Assembly: GCA_018066065.1 (NCBI GenBank)
Contig: JAGHSC010000240.1
Coordinates: 1-13,803, forward strand
DNA: 13,803 nucleotides
Reading direction: 5' to 3'
DNA from: Candidatus Cryptobacteroides faecihippi
Lineage (GTDB): Bacteria; Bacteroidota; Bacteroidia; Bacteroidales; UBA932
Shown: positions 7,172-13,803 of the stretch, one piece after another
How positions within the stretch are numbered: the first letter of the stretch is position 1
Layout of the letters: each line of letters opens with the position of its first letter
Made by a program: the position numbers and the translations under genes
The notes under the pieces: generated by a model
What the model was told of the DNA's origin: nothing
What the model saw: the letters and a program-made list of their open reading frames with translations, nothing else
Databases searched by the model: none

Positions 7172-7858
7172 ATGAAGATCAAGGAATTATGCTCCACGGA
7201 AAGGCCAAGGGAGAAGATGGCATCCAATGGCCCGGGAGCGCTCACGAATGCTGAGCTGCTTGCCATCATCATCGGCTCAGGCACACAAAAGGAGAATGTG
7301 CTGGAAGTAGCGAACCGCCTCCTCAGGCGGTCGGAGGGAAAACTCTCGGAGATCGCCGCGATGAGCGCGGAGGAGATGATCGAGACAGACGGCATCGGAC
7401 CGGGAAGGTACGCTTCGATCGCCGCAGCGCTGGAACTCGGAAAAAGGAGATGTCTCGAGGACCCAGGCATAGAACGGGTCGCGCTGACCGATGCGGGGAT
7501 GGTCTGGAGGATGCTCCTGCCCATGCTCAGGGGACTTCAGCACGAAGAATGCTGGATTGTGTTTCTCAACAGGGCCAACTTCGTGGTACACAAGAAGATG
7601 GTCAGTCAGGGAGGAGTGACTGCCACCGTGGTAGACCCAAGGATTGTGATGAAAGAGGCTTTGAACAGGCATGCCACAGGCATCATAATGGTCCACAACC
7701 ACCCTTCGGGAAACCCAAGACCCGGGACCAAGGACATCGAGGAGACCGAGAGGATGAAGAACGCCGCGAACCTTTTCGAAATCGCGCTCATGGACCATGT
7801 GATAGTCTGCGACGACTGCTACTTCAGCTTCGCGGACGACAGAGTTGTGTTTCCGTAA
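7172..7858 (+). CDS. radC: RadC family JAB/MPN-domain protein
   Basis: This is a 228-aa RadC family protein of normal length, once linked to DNA repair but of unproven biochemical role. The N-terminus has RPREKM at 11-16 and an N-terminal RadC region with a helix-hairpin-helix-like stretch (ETDGIGPGRYASI, 71-83). The C-terminal JAB/MPN metalloprotease-like domain contains VHNHPSGNPRPGTKD at 174-188, so H175, H177 and D188 are the predicted metal ligands, and E125 or E126 may be the upstream acidic residue. The ATG at 7172 is chosen. An in-frame TTG upstream at 7112 lies inside the terminator hairpin and would add 20 residues not expected in the family. The gene converges on rpoN, with only 14 nt between the stop codons. 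No clear promoter was found. Confidence 0.93.
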   Translation: MKIKELCSTERPREKMASNGPGALTNAELLAIIIGSGTQKENVLEVANRLLRRSEGKLSEIAAMSAEEMIETDGIGPGRYASIAAALELGKRRCLEDPGIERVALTDAGMVWRMLLPMLRGLQHEECWIVFLNRANFVVHKKMVSQGGVTATVVDPRIVMKEALNRHATGIIMVHNHPSGNPRPGTKDIEETERMKNAANLFEIALMDHVIVCDDCYFSFADDRVVFP

Positions 7859-7872
7859 GGGAATGAAGGGGC

Positions 7873-9288
7873 TTAGATCTCCTTCCTCAGACTGGCCTTC
7901 GGGATGTCAAGCTGGTCGCGGTACTTTGCAATAGTGCGCCTGGCGACCTTGTAGCCCTTGGAATTCATCATGACCACAAGCTGGTCATCGGTGAGAGGCT
8001 TGCGCTTGTCCTCGGAGTCGACAAAATCGCGGAGAACCTTCTTGAGCTCTCGCGTTGACACTTCTTCACCATCCTGATTCTCAAGGCCTTCCGAGAAGAA
8101 GAATTTCAATGGGAAGATTCCGAAATGAGTCTCGATGTACTTGCTGTTGACGACACGGGAGATGGTCGAGATGTCAAATCCGGTCTTCTCGGCGATGTCC
8201 TTCAGGACCATTGGCCTGAGGTTGGACTCATCCCCATCCATGAAATAGTCATGCTGGTAGTCGAGGATGGCTCTCATCGTGCTCTCAAGGGTGTTCTGGC
8301 GCTGCTTGAGAGCCTCGACGAACCACTTGGCAGAGTCGAGCTTCTGCTTGACGAAGGCCGCAGCTTCCTTCTGCTGGCGCTCCGATGAGCCCTGGGCGCC
8401 GGCAAGCAGCTCGGCATACTTGCGGTTCACACGGATCTCCGGAACGGAGAATCGAGGCATGCTGAGACGCAGCTCTCCCCCATCCATGTCAAGCACGAAA
8501 TCGGGAACGATCTGCTGAGCCTGGTCGTTGTAGGAATCGTCGATCTGGCCGCCCGGAGAAGGATTGAGCTTCACAATCTTGGCAAGTACGGCCCTCATGT
8601 CGTCCGGCGACATGGAAAGCCTGGCCATGATCTTCTGGAAATGCTTGTTGGAGAATTCCTGGAAGTAGTCGCTGATGACCCTGGTGGCCATCCTGACCTC
8701 ATCAGTCTGCCTGAGCGAGCGAAGCTGCAGGAGAAGGCACTCCCTGAGGTCACGGGCGCCGACCCCGACCGGCTCGAATTCCTGGATCACCTTCAGCATC
8801 CTCAGGACCTCGTCCGGATCCGACTCGATGTTGGCCCTGAAGGCAAGGTCATCCACGATGCTGTCGATGTCCCTGCGGAGATACCCATCCTCATCGAGGC
8901 TTCCCACGATGAAGGCAGCGACATCATGCTCATGTCTTGAAAGCTGGCGGTAGCCAAGCTGCTCCATCAGGCTCTGGGTAAAGCTCTCCTTGACGGAGAA
9001 AGTGTTGTACTGAGGACGCTCATCCTTGCCATAGTTGTTGACCCTCAGCTTGTAGTCAGGAATCGGATCGTCCTTGTCGAGTTCATCGATGGAGACATCC
9101 TTCGGCTCATCGTTCTCATCCTTGTCCTGAACCGGGGAATCATCAAGCACAGGATTCTCCTCCAGCTCGCTGCGGATCTTCTGCTCCAGTTCCTGGATCG
9201 GAAGCTCGATGAGCTTGATCGTCTGGATCTGGAGAGGAGACAGCTTCTGCGTCTGCTTGAGTTCCAATCCCTGCTTGATTCCTGCCAT
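7873..9288 (-). CDS. rpoN: RNA polymerase sigma-54 factor RpoN
   Basis: This is the alternative sigma factor that recognises -24/-12 promoters and needs AAA+ enhancer-binding activators. It has 471 aa. Region I (about residues 5-48, Gln/Leu-rich, KQTQKLSPLQIQTIKLIELP at 11-30) is the activator-responsive part. An acidic linker (region II) covers about 49-75, and the core-binding region about 90-290. The helix-turn-helix includes LKDIAEKTGFDISTISRVV. The RpoN box ARRTIAKYRD at 449-458 reads the -24 element and is intact. The ATG at 9288 starts 2 nt after the stop of the SPOR-domain gene, so translation is probably coupled, and this is the last gene of a three-gene operon. No sigma-54 activator gene lies in the window. 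Confidence 0.97.
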   Translation of the reverse strand: MAGIKQGLELKQTQKLSPLQIQTIKLIELPIQELEQKIRSELEENPVLDDSPVQDKDENDEPKDVSIDELDKDDPIPDYKLRVNNYGKDERPQYNTFSVKESFTQSLMEQLGYRQLSRHEHDVAAFIVGSLDEDGYLRRDIDSIVDDLAFRANIESDPDEVLRMLKVIQEFEPVGVGARDLRECLLLQLRSLRQTDEVRMATRVISDYFQEFSNKHFQKIMARLSMSPDDMRAVLAKIVKLNPSPGGQIDDSYNDQAQQIVPDFVLDMDGGELRLSMPRFSVPEIRVNRKYAELLAGAQGSSERQQKEAAAFVKQKLDSAKWFVEALKQRQNTLESTMRAILDYQHDYFMDGDESNLRPMVLKDIAEKTGFDISTISRVVNSKYIETHFGIFPLKFFFSEGLENQDGEEVSTRELKKVLRDFVDSEDKRKPLTDDQLVVMMNSKGYKVARRTIAKYRDQLDIPKASLRKEI

Positions 9289-9290
9289 GG

Positions 9291-9857
9291 CTATTCAGGA
9301 TTTACGGTCTCGACGGTGTAGGCATGATGCCTGTCGACAACAGGATAATTGATCTGCTCGGCGACGATGAAAGCCGACGGGAAGGATCCCTTGAGCTGCT
9401 GGAGCATCTTCATGGCCTCGGATTTCGTGCGGAAGTCGCCCACCGTCACCTTGAAGAAAGGATTCGAGTAGGTCCTGTAGGCAGAGCAGCCAGGAAACAT
9501 TCCCTTGAAGCGCGCAAGCGCAGCCTCGGAAGCCCCGCGGGAGTTCTGCTTGTTGTCACTGAATATCCTGACACGGTAGCCGTTCATCTTCCTGTCGCGA
9601 TTGGCTGCGACATGCGAGTTGAACGCCTTGAGGATGGCAGCCGACTGATGCACGGTGACGCCGGAAGCGCCTCCCTTGTCGGAAGAAGGGAGAAGGCTGA
9701 ATATGCTCTTCCCGATCAGCGTTGAATCCATTGCGGCAGCCTGGCGGTAGACCACGGAGTCCATGCTCTGGGTCTTCGTGCCCTGGGCCGAAGCGGCATG
9801 CCCGGCCGAAATCAGCAGCACTGACAGAATGGATGCTATCTTCAGTAAAGTCTTCAT
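9291..9857 (-). CDS. Secreted SPOR-domain protein
   Basis: This is a 188-aa exported protein whose C-terminal SPOR domain is expected to bind denuded peptidoglycan. A signal peptide covers about residues 1-24, with a hydrophobic core (IASILSVLLISAG) and a probable cleavage after ASA-Q. A middle region of about 65 residues has no recognised domain. The SPOR domain spans about 94-170, with YRVRIFSDN at its first strand, NPFFKVTVGDFRTKSEAMKM at 132-151 as the typical repeat-half signature, and AFIVAEQ at the end. A possible Shine-Dalgarno (AGGAA) precedes the start. It lies 6 nt after the lipoprotein gene and 2 nt before rpoN, as the middle gene of the operon. Its substrate and partner are unknown, but it probably acts in the periplasm at cell-wall or division sites. 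Confidence 0.85.
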   Translation of the reverse strand: MKTLLKIASILSVLLISAGHAASAQGTKTQSMDSVVYRQAAAMDSTLIGKSIFSLLPSSDKGGASGVTVHQSAAILKAFNSHVAANRDRKMNGYRVRIFSDNKQNSRGASEAALARFKGMFPGCSAYRTYSNPFFKVTVGDFRTKSEAMKMLQQLKGSFPSAFIVAEQINYPVVDRHHAYTVETVNPE

Positions 9858-9863
9858 TTCCTG

Positions 9864-10361
9864 TTATTCCTCCATCATTTTCTGGATGTCCAGATTCTTG
9901 AGCTTGATCTTCTTGCCCGCTCCCTTCCCAAGATGGAGACGAGCCTCGACGTCAGTCGTGAAACCCTCCAGGCTGCGGTTGCCGGCAATCGACATCAGCT
10001 GCATGAGGCTCACCCCATCGCTGAGGGTTGCGGTGCAGTTCAGGTCATAGACCTTTGAGCACTTTCCCTCCACCCGGATCGAATCGGCGGTGTATGATGC
10101 AAAGTTCTCGCCATTGTACTTCAGGATGCCGTTGAGATCGGTCACAGTGAAGCCGATGGAAGGGTTGTCGACCCCGAGGACCACCTTTGCCTGGACAGAG
10201 CGGAGTCCCCTGAGGGAGTACGACTCAAGACCGAATGAAGTAACCTCGATGTCCTTGATCTTGGACAGGCCACAGCTGTTCAGGCCGGCCATCAGGATGA
10301 CTGACGAAGCGATCAGGGCCAGCTTGCGAGCTGCGGATCTTATGCAATTCTGGATGTTCAT
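9864..10361 (-). CDS. Small lipoprotein with LEA14/WHy-like domain
   Basis: This is a 165-aa predicted lipoprotein. A lipoprotein signal peptide with basic N-region and hydrophobic core (LIASSVILMAG) ends in the lipobox LNSC, with lipidated Cys30. The rest looks like a LEA14/WHy beta-sandwich, with the typical VDNPSIGFTVTDLNG segment followed by GENFASYTADS. The residues after Cys30 (GLSKIKD) lack the acidic export signal known for surface lipoproteins in Bacteroidetes, so a periplasmic side is more likely. The ATG at 10361 is chosen. An in-frame ATG at 10448 would add 29 residues, overlap miaB and bury the signal peptide. This is the first gene of the operon with the SPOR protein and rpoN. 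The function is unknown, and the domain call comes from pattern recognition only. Confidence 0.8.
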   Translation of the reverse strand: MNIQNCIRSAARKLALIASSVILMAGLNSCGLSKIKDIEVTSFGLESYSLRGLRSVQAKVVLGVDNPSIGFTVTDLNGILKYNGENFASYTADSIRVEGKCSKVYDLNCTATLSDGVSLMQLMSIAGNRSLEGFTTDVEARLHLGKGAGKKIKLKNLDIQKMMEE

Positions 10362-10367
10362 ATCGTA

Positions 10368-10375
10368 CAAATTTA
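10368..10375 (-). promoter_or_regulatory. Putative -7 element for the lipoprotein-SPOR-rpoN operon (TAAATTTG)
   Basis: The minus strand reads TAAATTTG, which matches TAnnTTTG, and its last base lies only 6 nt before the chosen lipoprotein ATG. If it is the true promoter the transcript would have almost no leader. A good -33 TTTG at the expected distance is not evident, only T-rich sequence, so the match could be chance in an AT-rich gap. Confidence 0.4.
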
Positions 10376-10405
10376 TGAAAAAATACCAATTAGCTGAAAA
10401 AAACA

Positions 10406-10413
10406 TATCTTTG
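10406..10413 (+). promoter_or_regulatory. Putative -7 element for miaB (TATCTTTG)
   Basis: The plus strand reads TATCTTTG, a full consensus match that ends 7 nt before the miaB ATG. The same octamer is found upstream of the E2 gene. The predicted transcript start would fall at about 10418-10421, making the mRNA nearly leaderless. No strong -33 element is seen upstream. Confidence 0.45.
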
Positions 10414-10420
10414 CAGTACC

Positions 10421-11746
10421 ATGAGCAAGAAACTATACATTGAGACATACGGTTGCCAGATGAACGTCGGCGACTCTGAAGTGATATTCTCCATCCTCGC
10501 AGACGAGGGTTACGAAAGGACAGAATCGATCGATGAGGCCGATGTGATCCTCGCCAACACCTGTTCCATCAGGGACAATGCGGAACAGAGGATCTGGGGC
10601 AGGCTCGACCAGTTCCAGAAACAGAAGGAAAGCAAGCCTGATGCCGTGATCGGCATCGTGGGCTGCATGGCCGAAAGGCTCAAGGACAAGCTGATCGAGA
10701 CCGGCAAGGTGGACCTTGTGGCAGGTCCGGACTCCTACAGGACCCTCCCTACCCTTCTCAGGGACATCGCTCCGGACAAGCCTCAGATCAACGTCCTCCT
10801 CTCCCATGAGGAGACCTACGCAGACATCGTCCCGGTCAGGACGGACAGGAACGGAGTCTCTGCATTCATCTCGATCATGAGAGGCTGCAACAATGTCTGC
10901 TCCTACTGCGTCGTTCCGTACACCAGGGGAGCCGAAAGGAGCAGGGACCCTCAGACGATCGTCGCGGAGGCAAGGGACGTCTTCAGCAAGGGCTACAAGG
11001 AAGTGACCCTACTTGGACAGAATGTGGATTCCTACCGATGGAAGCCGGCAGACGGAGGAAAGGAAGTCTCGTTCCCGGAGCTGCTCGAGGCTGTCGCAGG
11101 GATCAGCCCAGACCTAAGGGTCCGTTTCGCGACAAACCACCCGAAGGACATCAGCGACGAGCTCATCGCAGTCATGGCAGCCCATGAGAACATCTGCGAG
11201 CACATCCACCTTCCTGTCCAGTCAGGCTCCAACCGCCTGCTCGAGAAGATGAGACGCCGCTACACCAGGGAATGGTACCTGGACCGCGTCGCAAAGATCA
11301 GGGAGGCCATGCCGGGATGCGGCATCACGACCGACGTGATCGCAGGATTCTGTTCCGAGACCGAGGAAGACCACCAGGACACCCTGGACATCTTCAGGGA
11401 AGTCGGATTCGACTACGCCTACATGTTCTACTACTCGGAGCGCCCGGGCACCATGGCAGCAAGGCACTTCCCGGACGATGTTTCCCTCGAGGTCAAGACA
11501 AGGAGACTCAACGAGATCATTACCCTCCAGAACCAGCTCAGCCTCGACAGCAACCTCAAGGATGTCGGCAAGAAGTTCAAGGTCCTGGTCGAAGGACCTT
11601 CAAAGAAGAATCCGGACGAGCTCTGCGGCCGCACCGGAAGCAACAAGATGTGCGTCTTCCCGGACAAGGTCCACAAGGCCGGAGACTATGTTGAAGTGGA
11701 GGTTATGTCCTGCACGTCAGCCACTCTGATCTGCAAGCTGGTCTAG
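10421..11746 (+). CDS. miaB: tRNA-2-methylthio-N6-dimethylallyladenosine synthase MiaB
   Basis: This is a radical-SAM methylthiotransferase that adds the methylthio group to N6-dimethylallyladenosine at position 37 of tRNAs reading UNN codons. It has 441 aa, the usual length. The N-terminal MTTase domain binds a second iron-sulfur cluster through C12 (YGCQMN), C48 (ANTCS) and C82 (GCMAERL). The radical-SAM cluster is C156, C160 and C163 in MRGCNNVCSYCVVPYTRGAE. A C-terminal TRAM RNA-binding domain covers about 375-441. MiaB is favoured over MtaB and RimO because of YGCQMN, TCSIRDNAEQ and the length. The ATG leaves only the usual short lead to YGCQMN, and no later Met could serve. It is transcribed away from the lipoprotein operon and converges on the glycosyltransferase genes, with 14 nt between the stops. 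Confidence 0.96.
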   Translation: MSKKLYIETYGCQMNVGDSEVIFSILADEGYERTESIDEADVILANTCSIRDNAEQRIWGRLDQFQKQKESKPDAVIGIVGCMAERLKDKLIETGKVDLVAGPDSYRTLPTLLRDIAPDKPQINVLLSHEETYADIVPVRTDRNGVSAFISIMRGCNNVCSYCVVPYTRGAERSRDPQTIVAEARDVFSKGYKEVTLLGQNVDSYRWKPADGGKEVSFPELLEAVAGISPDLRVRFATNHPKDISDELIAVMAAHENICEHIHLPVQSGSNRLLEKMRRRYTREWYLDRVAKIREAMPGCGITTDVIAGFCSETEEDHQDTLDIFREVGFDYAYMFYYSERPGTMAARHFPDDVSLEVKTRRLNEIITLQNQLSLDSNLKDVGKKFKVLVEGPSKKNPDELCGRTGSNKMCVFPDKVHKAGDYVEVEVMSCTSATLICKLV

Positions 11747-11760
11747 GAACCGGCTGACAA

Positions 11761-13398
11761 TCAATAGGAAACAAGACACCAAGGCCCGACAGTCCAATGC
11801 TCGTGGCCTTTGACGAATTCGTCCATGCCGCTGTTGGAAGCCAGCTTCCTTTCCTTGACCACAAGGACTCTACGCGACGTGGAATCCGGACTCTCCGCAA
11901 CTGCAGCACGGAAAGAATCGAAATCCTTTCCGTAGTCGACGACGTCATGTCCCAGGAAGAAGCTCAGGTTCGAACTCCTCCGCACATGGACGGTGGCCAC
12001 TTCGGCGCCCTCCGGGATTGTCTCGCAGAGGTTGGCGAAGCCCACCCAGTCGTTGATCCGAGGCATCGCCGGTGAAGCTGTGTAGACTGCGAGGAATAGA
12101 GACGCAATGCAGGCTGTCACTGCCAGGTTCGCCTTCCCGCGATGCAGAAGCACCAGGGCGAAGCAGACGCCGCTGATGAGCATCAGGACAGCACAGACAG
12201 ACAGAGGCTCGGTCAGGAAACGGAACTGAGACAGGAGCGATGCCACCCGAGGGATTCCCCTGCCGAAGACAAGGACGCCCAGGAAAAGCACCAGGGCAAG
12301 CCCGACAGCACCCAGGACCGACCCAAGGCTCCAGGTCATCCATTGCTTCCAGCCCGTCCTCCTCACGACCTCGACCAGAAGCAGGACAAGGAACGGCATC
12401 ACCGGGGCATAGTAGATCGCGAGCTTCCCGCTGAAGCAGGAGAGCATCACCGTCGTGGAGACGACAGCCACACTCGAAAGGACTTCAAGGTCACTCCGCT
12501 CCTCTCCCCTCCTGGAAGCATAAAGAGTCGAGACGACCGCACCGGCAAAGAGCAGGCAGTAAGGGGCCACCACGTACCAGAAAGTGATCAGGTAATACCA
12601 GAATGGGTTCTTGTGGTGGAATGAGTTGACAGCACGCCCAAGCGTCTGATGGAACAGAAGGTTCTCAAGATAGCCCTTCCCTCCGTCAAGGTAGACACCC
12701 AGGAACCAGACGGAACACAGCGCAGCAATGATTCCGAATGTCTTCCACCCGAGATAGGACCCGATCTCACGCGCCCTTCCGACCCTGATGAGGAAGACAG
12801 CGATCACCAGAAGAGGCATCAGCAGCCCGACAGGCCCCTTCGTGAAGAGAGCGATGAATATCCACACAGGGAGCATGATCTCCTGGTTCCTGCGGTTTCC
12901 CTCCCCGCGGTACATGCGGTAGAACGTGTGGATCGACAGCAGGATGGCCATCGACATCAGCATGTCCATCCTCAGGAAGACAGACATCCCCAGGAACAGC
13001 GCACAGGACATCATCATGAAGCACACCGCAAGCCGGTCGACATGGTCGTCCAGCTTCAGCCATCTGTCCAGGACGTGAACGGTCACGAATGCCGGCACCA
13101 GCGACAGGAGTGAGAGCATCAGCATGGAATGCTTGCCCAGAAGCACCCTGAAAAGCATTATCAGCCAAAGGTAGAGAGGTGGCTTGTCAGCATAGGCTTC
13201 CCCGTCGAGGGTGAAGGCGAAAAGATGCCCCTGAGCGATTGCCTCATCGGCGATACGGAGATACCTCAACTCGTTCGAAGGGCTGAAATCCCTCATCGAC
13301 ATGACAGGCAGCAGGCACATGAAGATGAAGGCAAACGCTATGAGCAGCGGATGCCTCGTCAGGAATGATCCTGCCTTATGACCGAGCGTGTTGACCAT
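11761..13398 (-). CDS. ArnT/PMT-like membrane glycosyltransferase
   Basis: This is an integral-membrane glycosyltransferase of the ArnT/dolichyl-phosphate-mannose type, which uses a lipid-linked sugar to modify an envelope target on the periplasmic side. With the ATG at 13398 it has 545 aa. After a short cytoplasmic lead, TM1 is at about 16-34. The first periplasmic loop carries SNELRYLRIADE (41-52) and the conserved DKPPLYLW at 71-78. About ten more hydrophobic segments follow to about residue 445. A soluble tail of roughly 90-100 residues ends at LVSY. The family's usual DE pair appears as N42-E43. The longer ATG at 13500 would add 34 hydrophilic residues and overlap the upstream gene by 97 bp, so the later start, 5 nt after that gene's stop, is preferred. 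The acceptor is unknown; lipid A, O-glycan or a protein are all possible. Confidence 0.85.
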   Translation of the reverse strand: MVNTLGHKAGSFLTRHPLLIAFAFIFMCLLPVMSMRDFSPSNELRYLRIADEAIAQGHLFAFTLDGEAYADKPPLYLWLIMLFRVLLGKHSMLMLSLLSLVPAFVTVHVLDRWLKLDDHVDRLAVCFMMMSCALFLGMSVFLRMDMLMSMAILLSIHTFYRMYRGEGNRRNQEIMLPVWIFIALFTKGPVGLLMPLLVIAVFLIRVGRAREIGSYLGWKTFGIIAALCSVWFLGVYLDGGKGYLENLLFHQTLGRAVNSFHHKNPFWYYLITFWYVVAPYCLLFAGAVVSTLYASRRGEERSDLEVLSSVAVVSTTVMLSCFSGKLAIYYAPVMPFLVLLLVEVVRRTGWKQWMTWSLGSVLGAVGLALVLFLGVLVFGRGIPRVASLLSQFRFLTEPLSVCAVLMLISGVCFALVLLHRGKANLAVTACIASLFLAVYTASPAMPRINDWVGFANLCETIPEGAEVATVHVRRSSNLSFFLGHDVVDYGKDFDSFRAAVAESPDSTSRRVLVVKERKLASNSGMDEFVKGHEHWTVGPWCLVSY

Positions 13399-13403
13399 TT
13401 CCA

Positions 13404-13803
13404 CTAAAGATTGCTGTCCGTGACCTTCGGACGGATGATGCGGGATTTCATCCAGCGGTAGGCAAGGCAGTCGGCCAGAGGACCGAAGAACCTGTTCCAT
13501 AGATGGAACTTCGACTTGCCGGCCCTTCTCGGGAGATGCCTCACCGGGACCTGCCTGTACGACGCACCTTCCTCAAGAGGGACAAGGGCAGGAAGGAACC
13601 TGTGCATCCCCTTGAGCATCGGAAATGATCCGGCGACATCGGTACGGATCACCTTCAGCGGGCAACCGGGGTCCAATGCACCATCCTGTGTCATCATCCT
13701 CCTGAACCCATTGGCGACCCTTGACTGCAAGTTCTTGAAGAAAGAATCCTTGCGGTCGGCACGGATCCCGATTGCCATCGAGCAGTACGGGATCTCCTTC
13801 AGC
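13404..13803 (-). CDS. Family 2 polyprenyl-phosphate glycosyltransferase, C-terminal part (runs off the right edge)
   Basis: The last 132 residues of a GT2 glycosyltransferase of the dolichyl-phosphate-mannose synthase / ArnC / GtrB type are visible. Such enzymes load a nucleotide sugar onto undecaprenyl phosphate on the cytoplasmic face. The recognisable signature runs through IGIRADRKDSFFKNLQSRVA, DGALDPGCPLKV, MLKGMHRFLPALV, then PVRHLPRRAGKSKFHLWNR, the region that closes the active site and contacts the lipid phosphate. No C-terminal membrane anchor is present. The frame is open to the window edge, so an apparent Met at 13778 is internal, not the start. It ends in TAG 5 nt before the ArnT-like gene, and the two most likely work as donor maker and donor user. 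Confidence 0.9.
   Translation of the reverse strand, partial: LKEIPYCSMAIGIRADRKDSFFKNLQSRVANGFRRMMTQDGALDPGCPLKVIRTDVAGSFPMLKGMHRFLPALVPLEEGASYRQVPVRHLPRRAGKSKFHLWNRFFGPLADCLAYRWMKSRIIRPKVTDSNL

Noticed and set aside
10362..10448. Upstream ATG (10448) for the lipoprotein gene
   Set aside because: It would overlap miaB and place 29 residues before a good lipoprotein signal peptide that starts at the ATG at 10361.
11736..11755. Small hairpin (AGCTGGT / ACCGGCT) at the miaB stop as a terminator
   Set aside because: The stem has only 7 bp with a G-U pair, overlaps the stop codon and has no T-run after it. It could be chance.
13399..13500. Upstream ATG (13500) for the ArnT-like gene
   Set aside because: It overlaps the conserved end of the GT2 gene by 97 bp, and the extra 34 residues are hydrophilic and unlike the family.

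Overview
The window looks like chromosomal DNA of a fairly GC-rich member of the Bacteroidota, most likely Bacteroidales. Three things suggest this. Intergenic regions carry TAnnTTTG -7 elements, the start codons mostly lack a clear Shine-Dalgarno sequence, and several genes have layouts common in that phylum: a pyruvate-dehydrogenase-type E1 with alpha and beta fused, and a transketolase split into two adjacent genes. No rRNA, tRNA, CRISPR array, insertion sequence or phage gene was seen. This is mostly core housekeeping DNA, and I do not see a convincing undescribed system in it.

Positions 1-5090 (minus strand) hold a 2-oxoacid (probably pyruvate) dehydrogenase operon read right to left: E2 acyltransferase with two lipoyl domains, E3 dihydrolipoamide dehydrogenase, then the fused E1 alpha/beta, which runs off the left edge. 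The E1 reading frame is broken by an in-frame TAG at 151-153, inside a conserved part of the beta domain. The same frame continues with recognisable E1-beta sequence to position 1. TAG is the ordinary terminal stop of several neighbouring genes, so a nonsense mutation or a sequence error is likelier than recoding.

Positions 5091-7129 (plus strand) hold a short AT-rich divergent promoter region, the two transketolase halves (N-terminal thiamine-diphosphate subunit, then C-terminal subunit) and a strong hairpin terminator. Together with the PDH operon this is a central carbon block, linking pentose phosphate interconversion and acetyl-CoA formation from a shared control region.

Positions 7172-10361 hold radC (plus strand), convergent with a tight three-gene minus-strand operon: a small LEA/WHy-like lipoprotein, a secreted SPOR-domain protein, and rpoN (sigma-54). 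The gaps in that operon are 6 and 2 nt, so the cell-envelope genes and the sigma factor are probably co-transcribed.

Positions 10421-13803 hold miaB (plus strand, tRNA methylthiolation), divergent from the lipoprotein operon across a 59-bp gap. It is convergent with a minus-strand pair of glycosyltransferases: a family-2 polyprenyl-phosphate sugar transferase (partial, running off the right edge) followed by an ArnT/PMT-like integral membrane glycosyltransferase. That pair resembles an ArnC/ArnT-type envelope glycan module.
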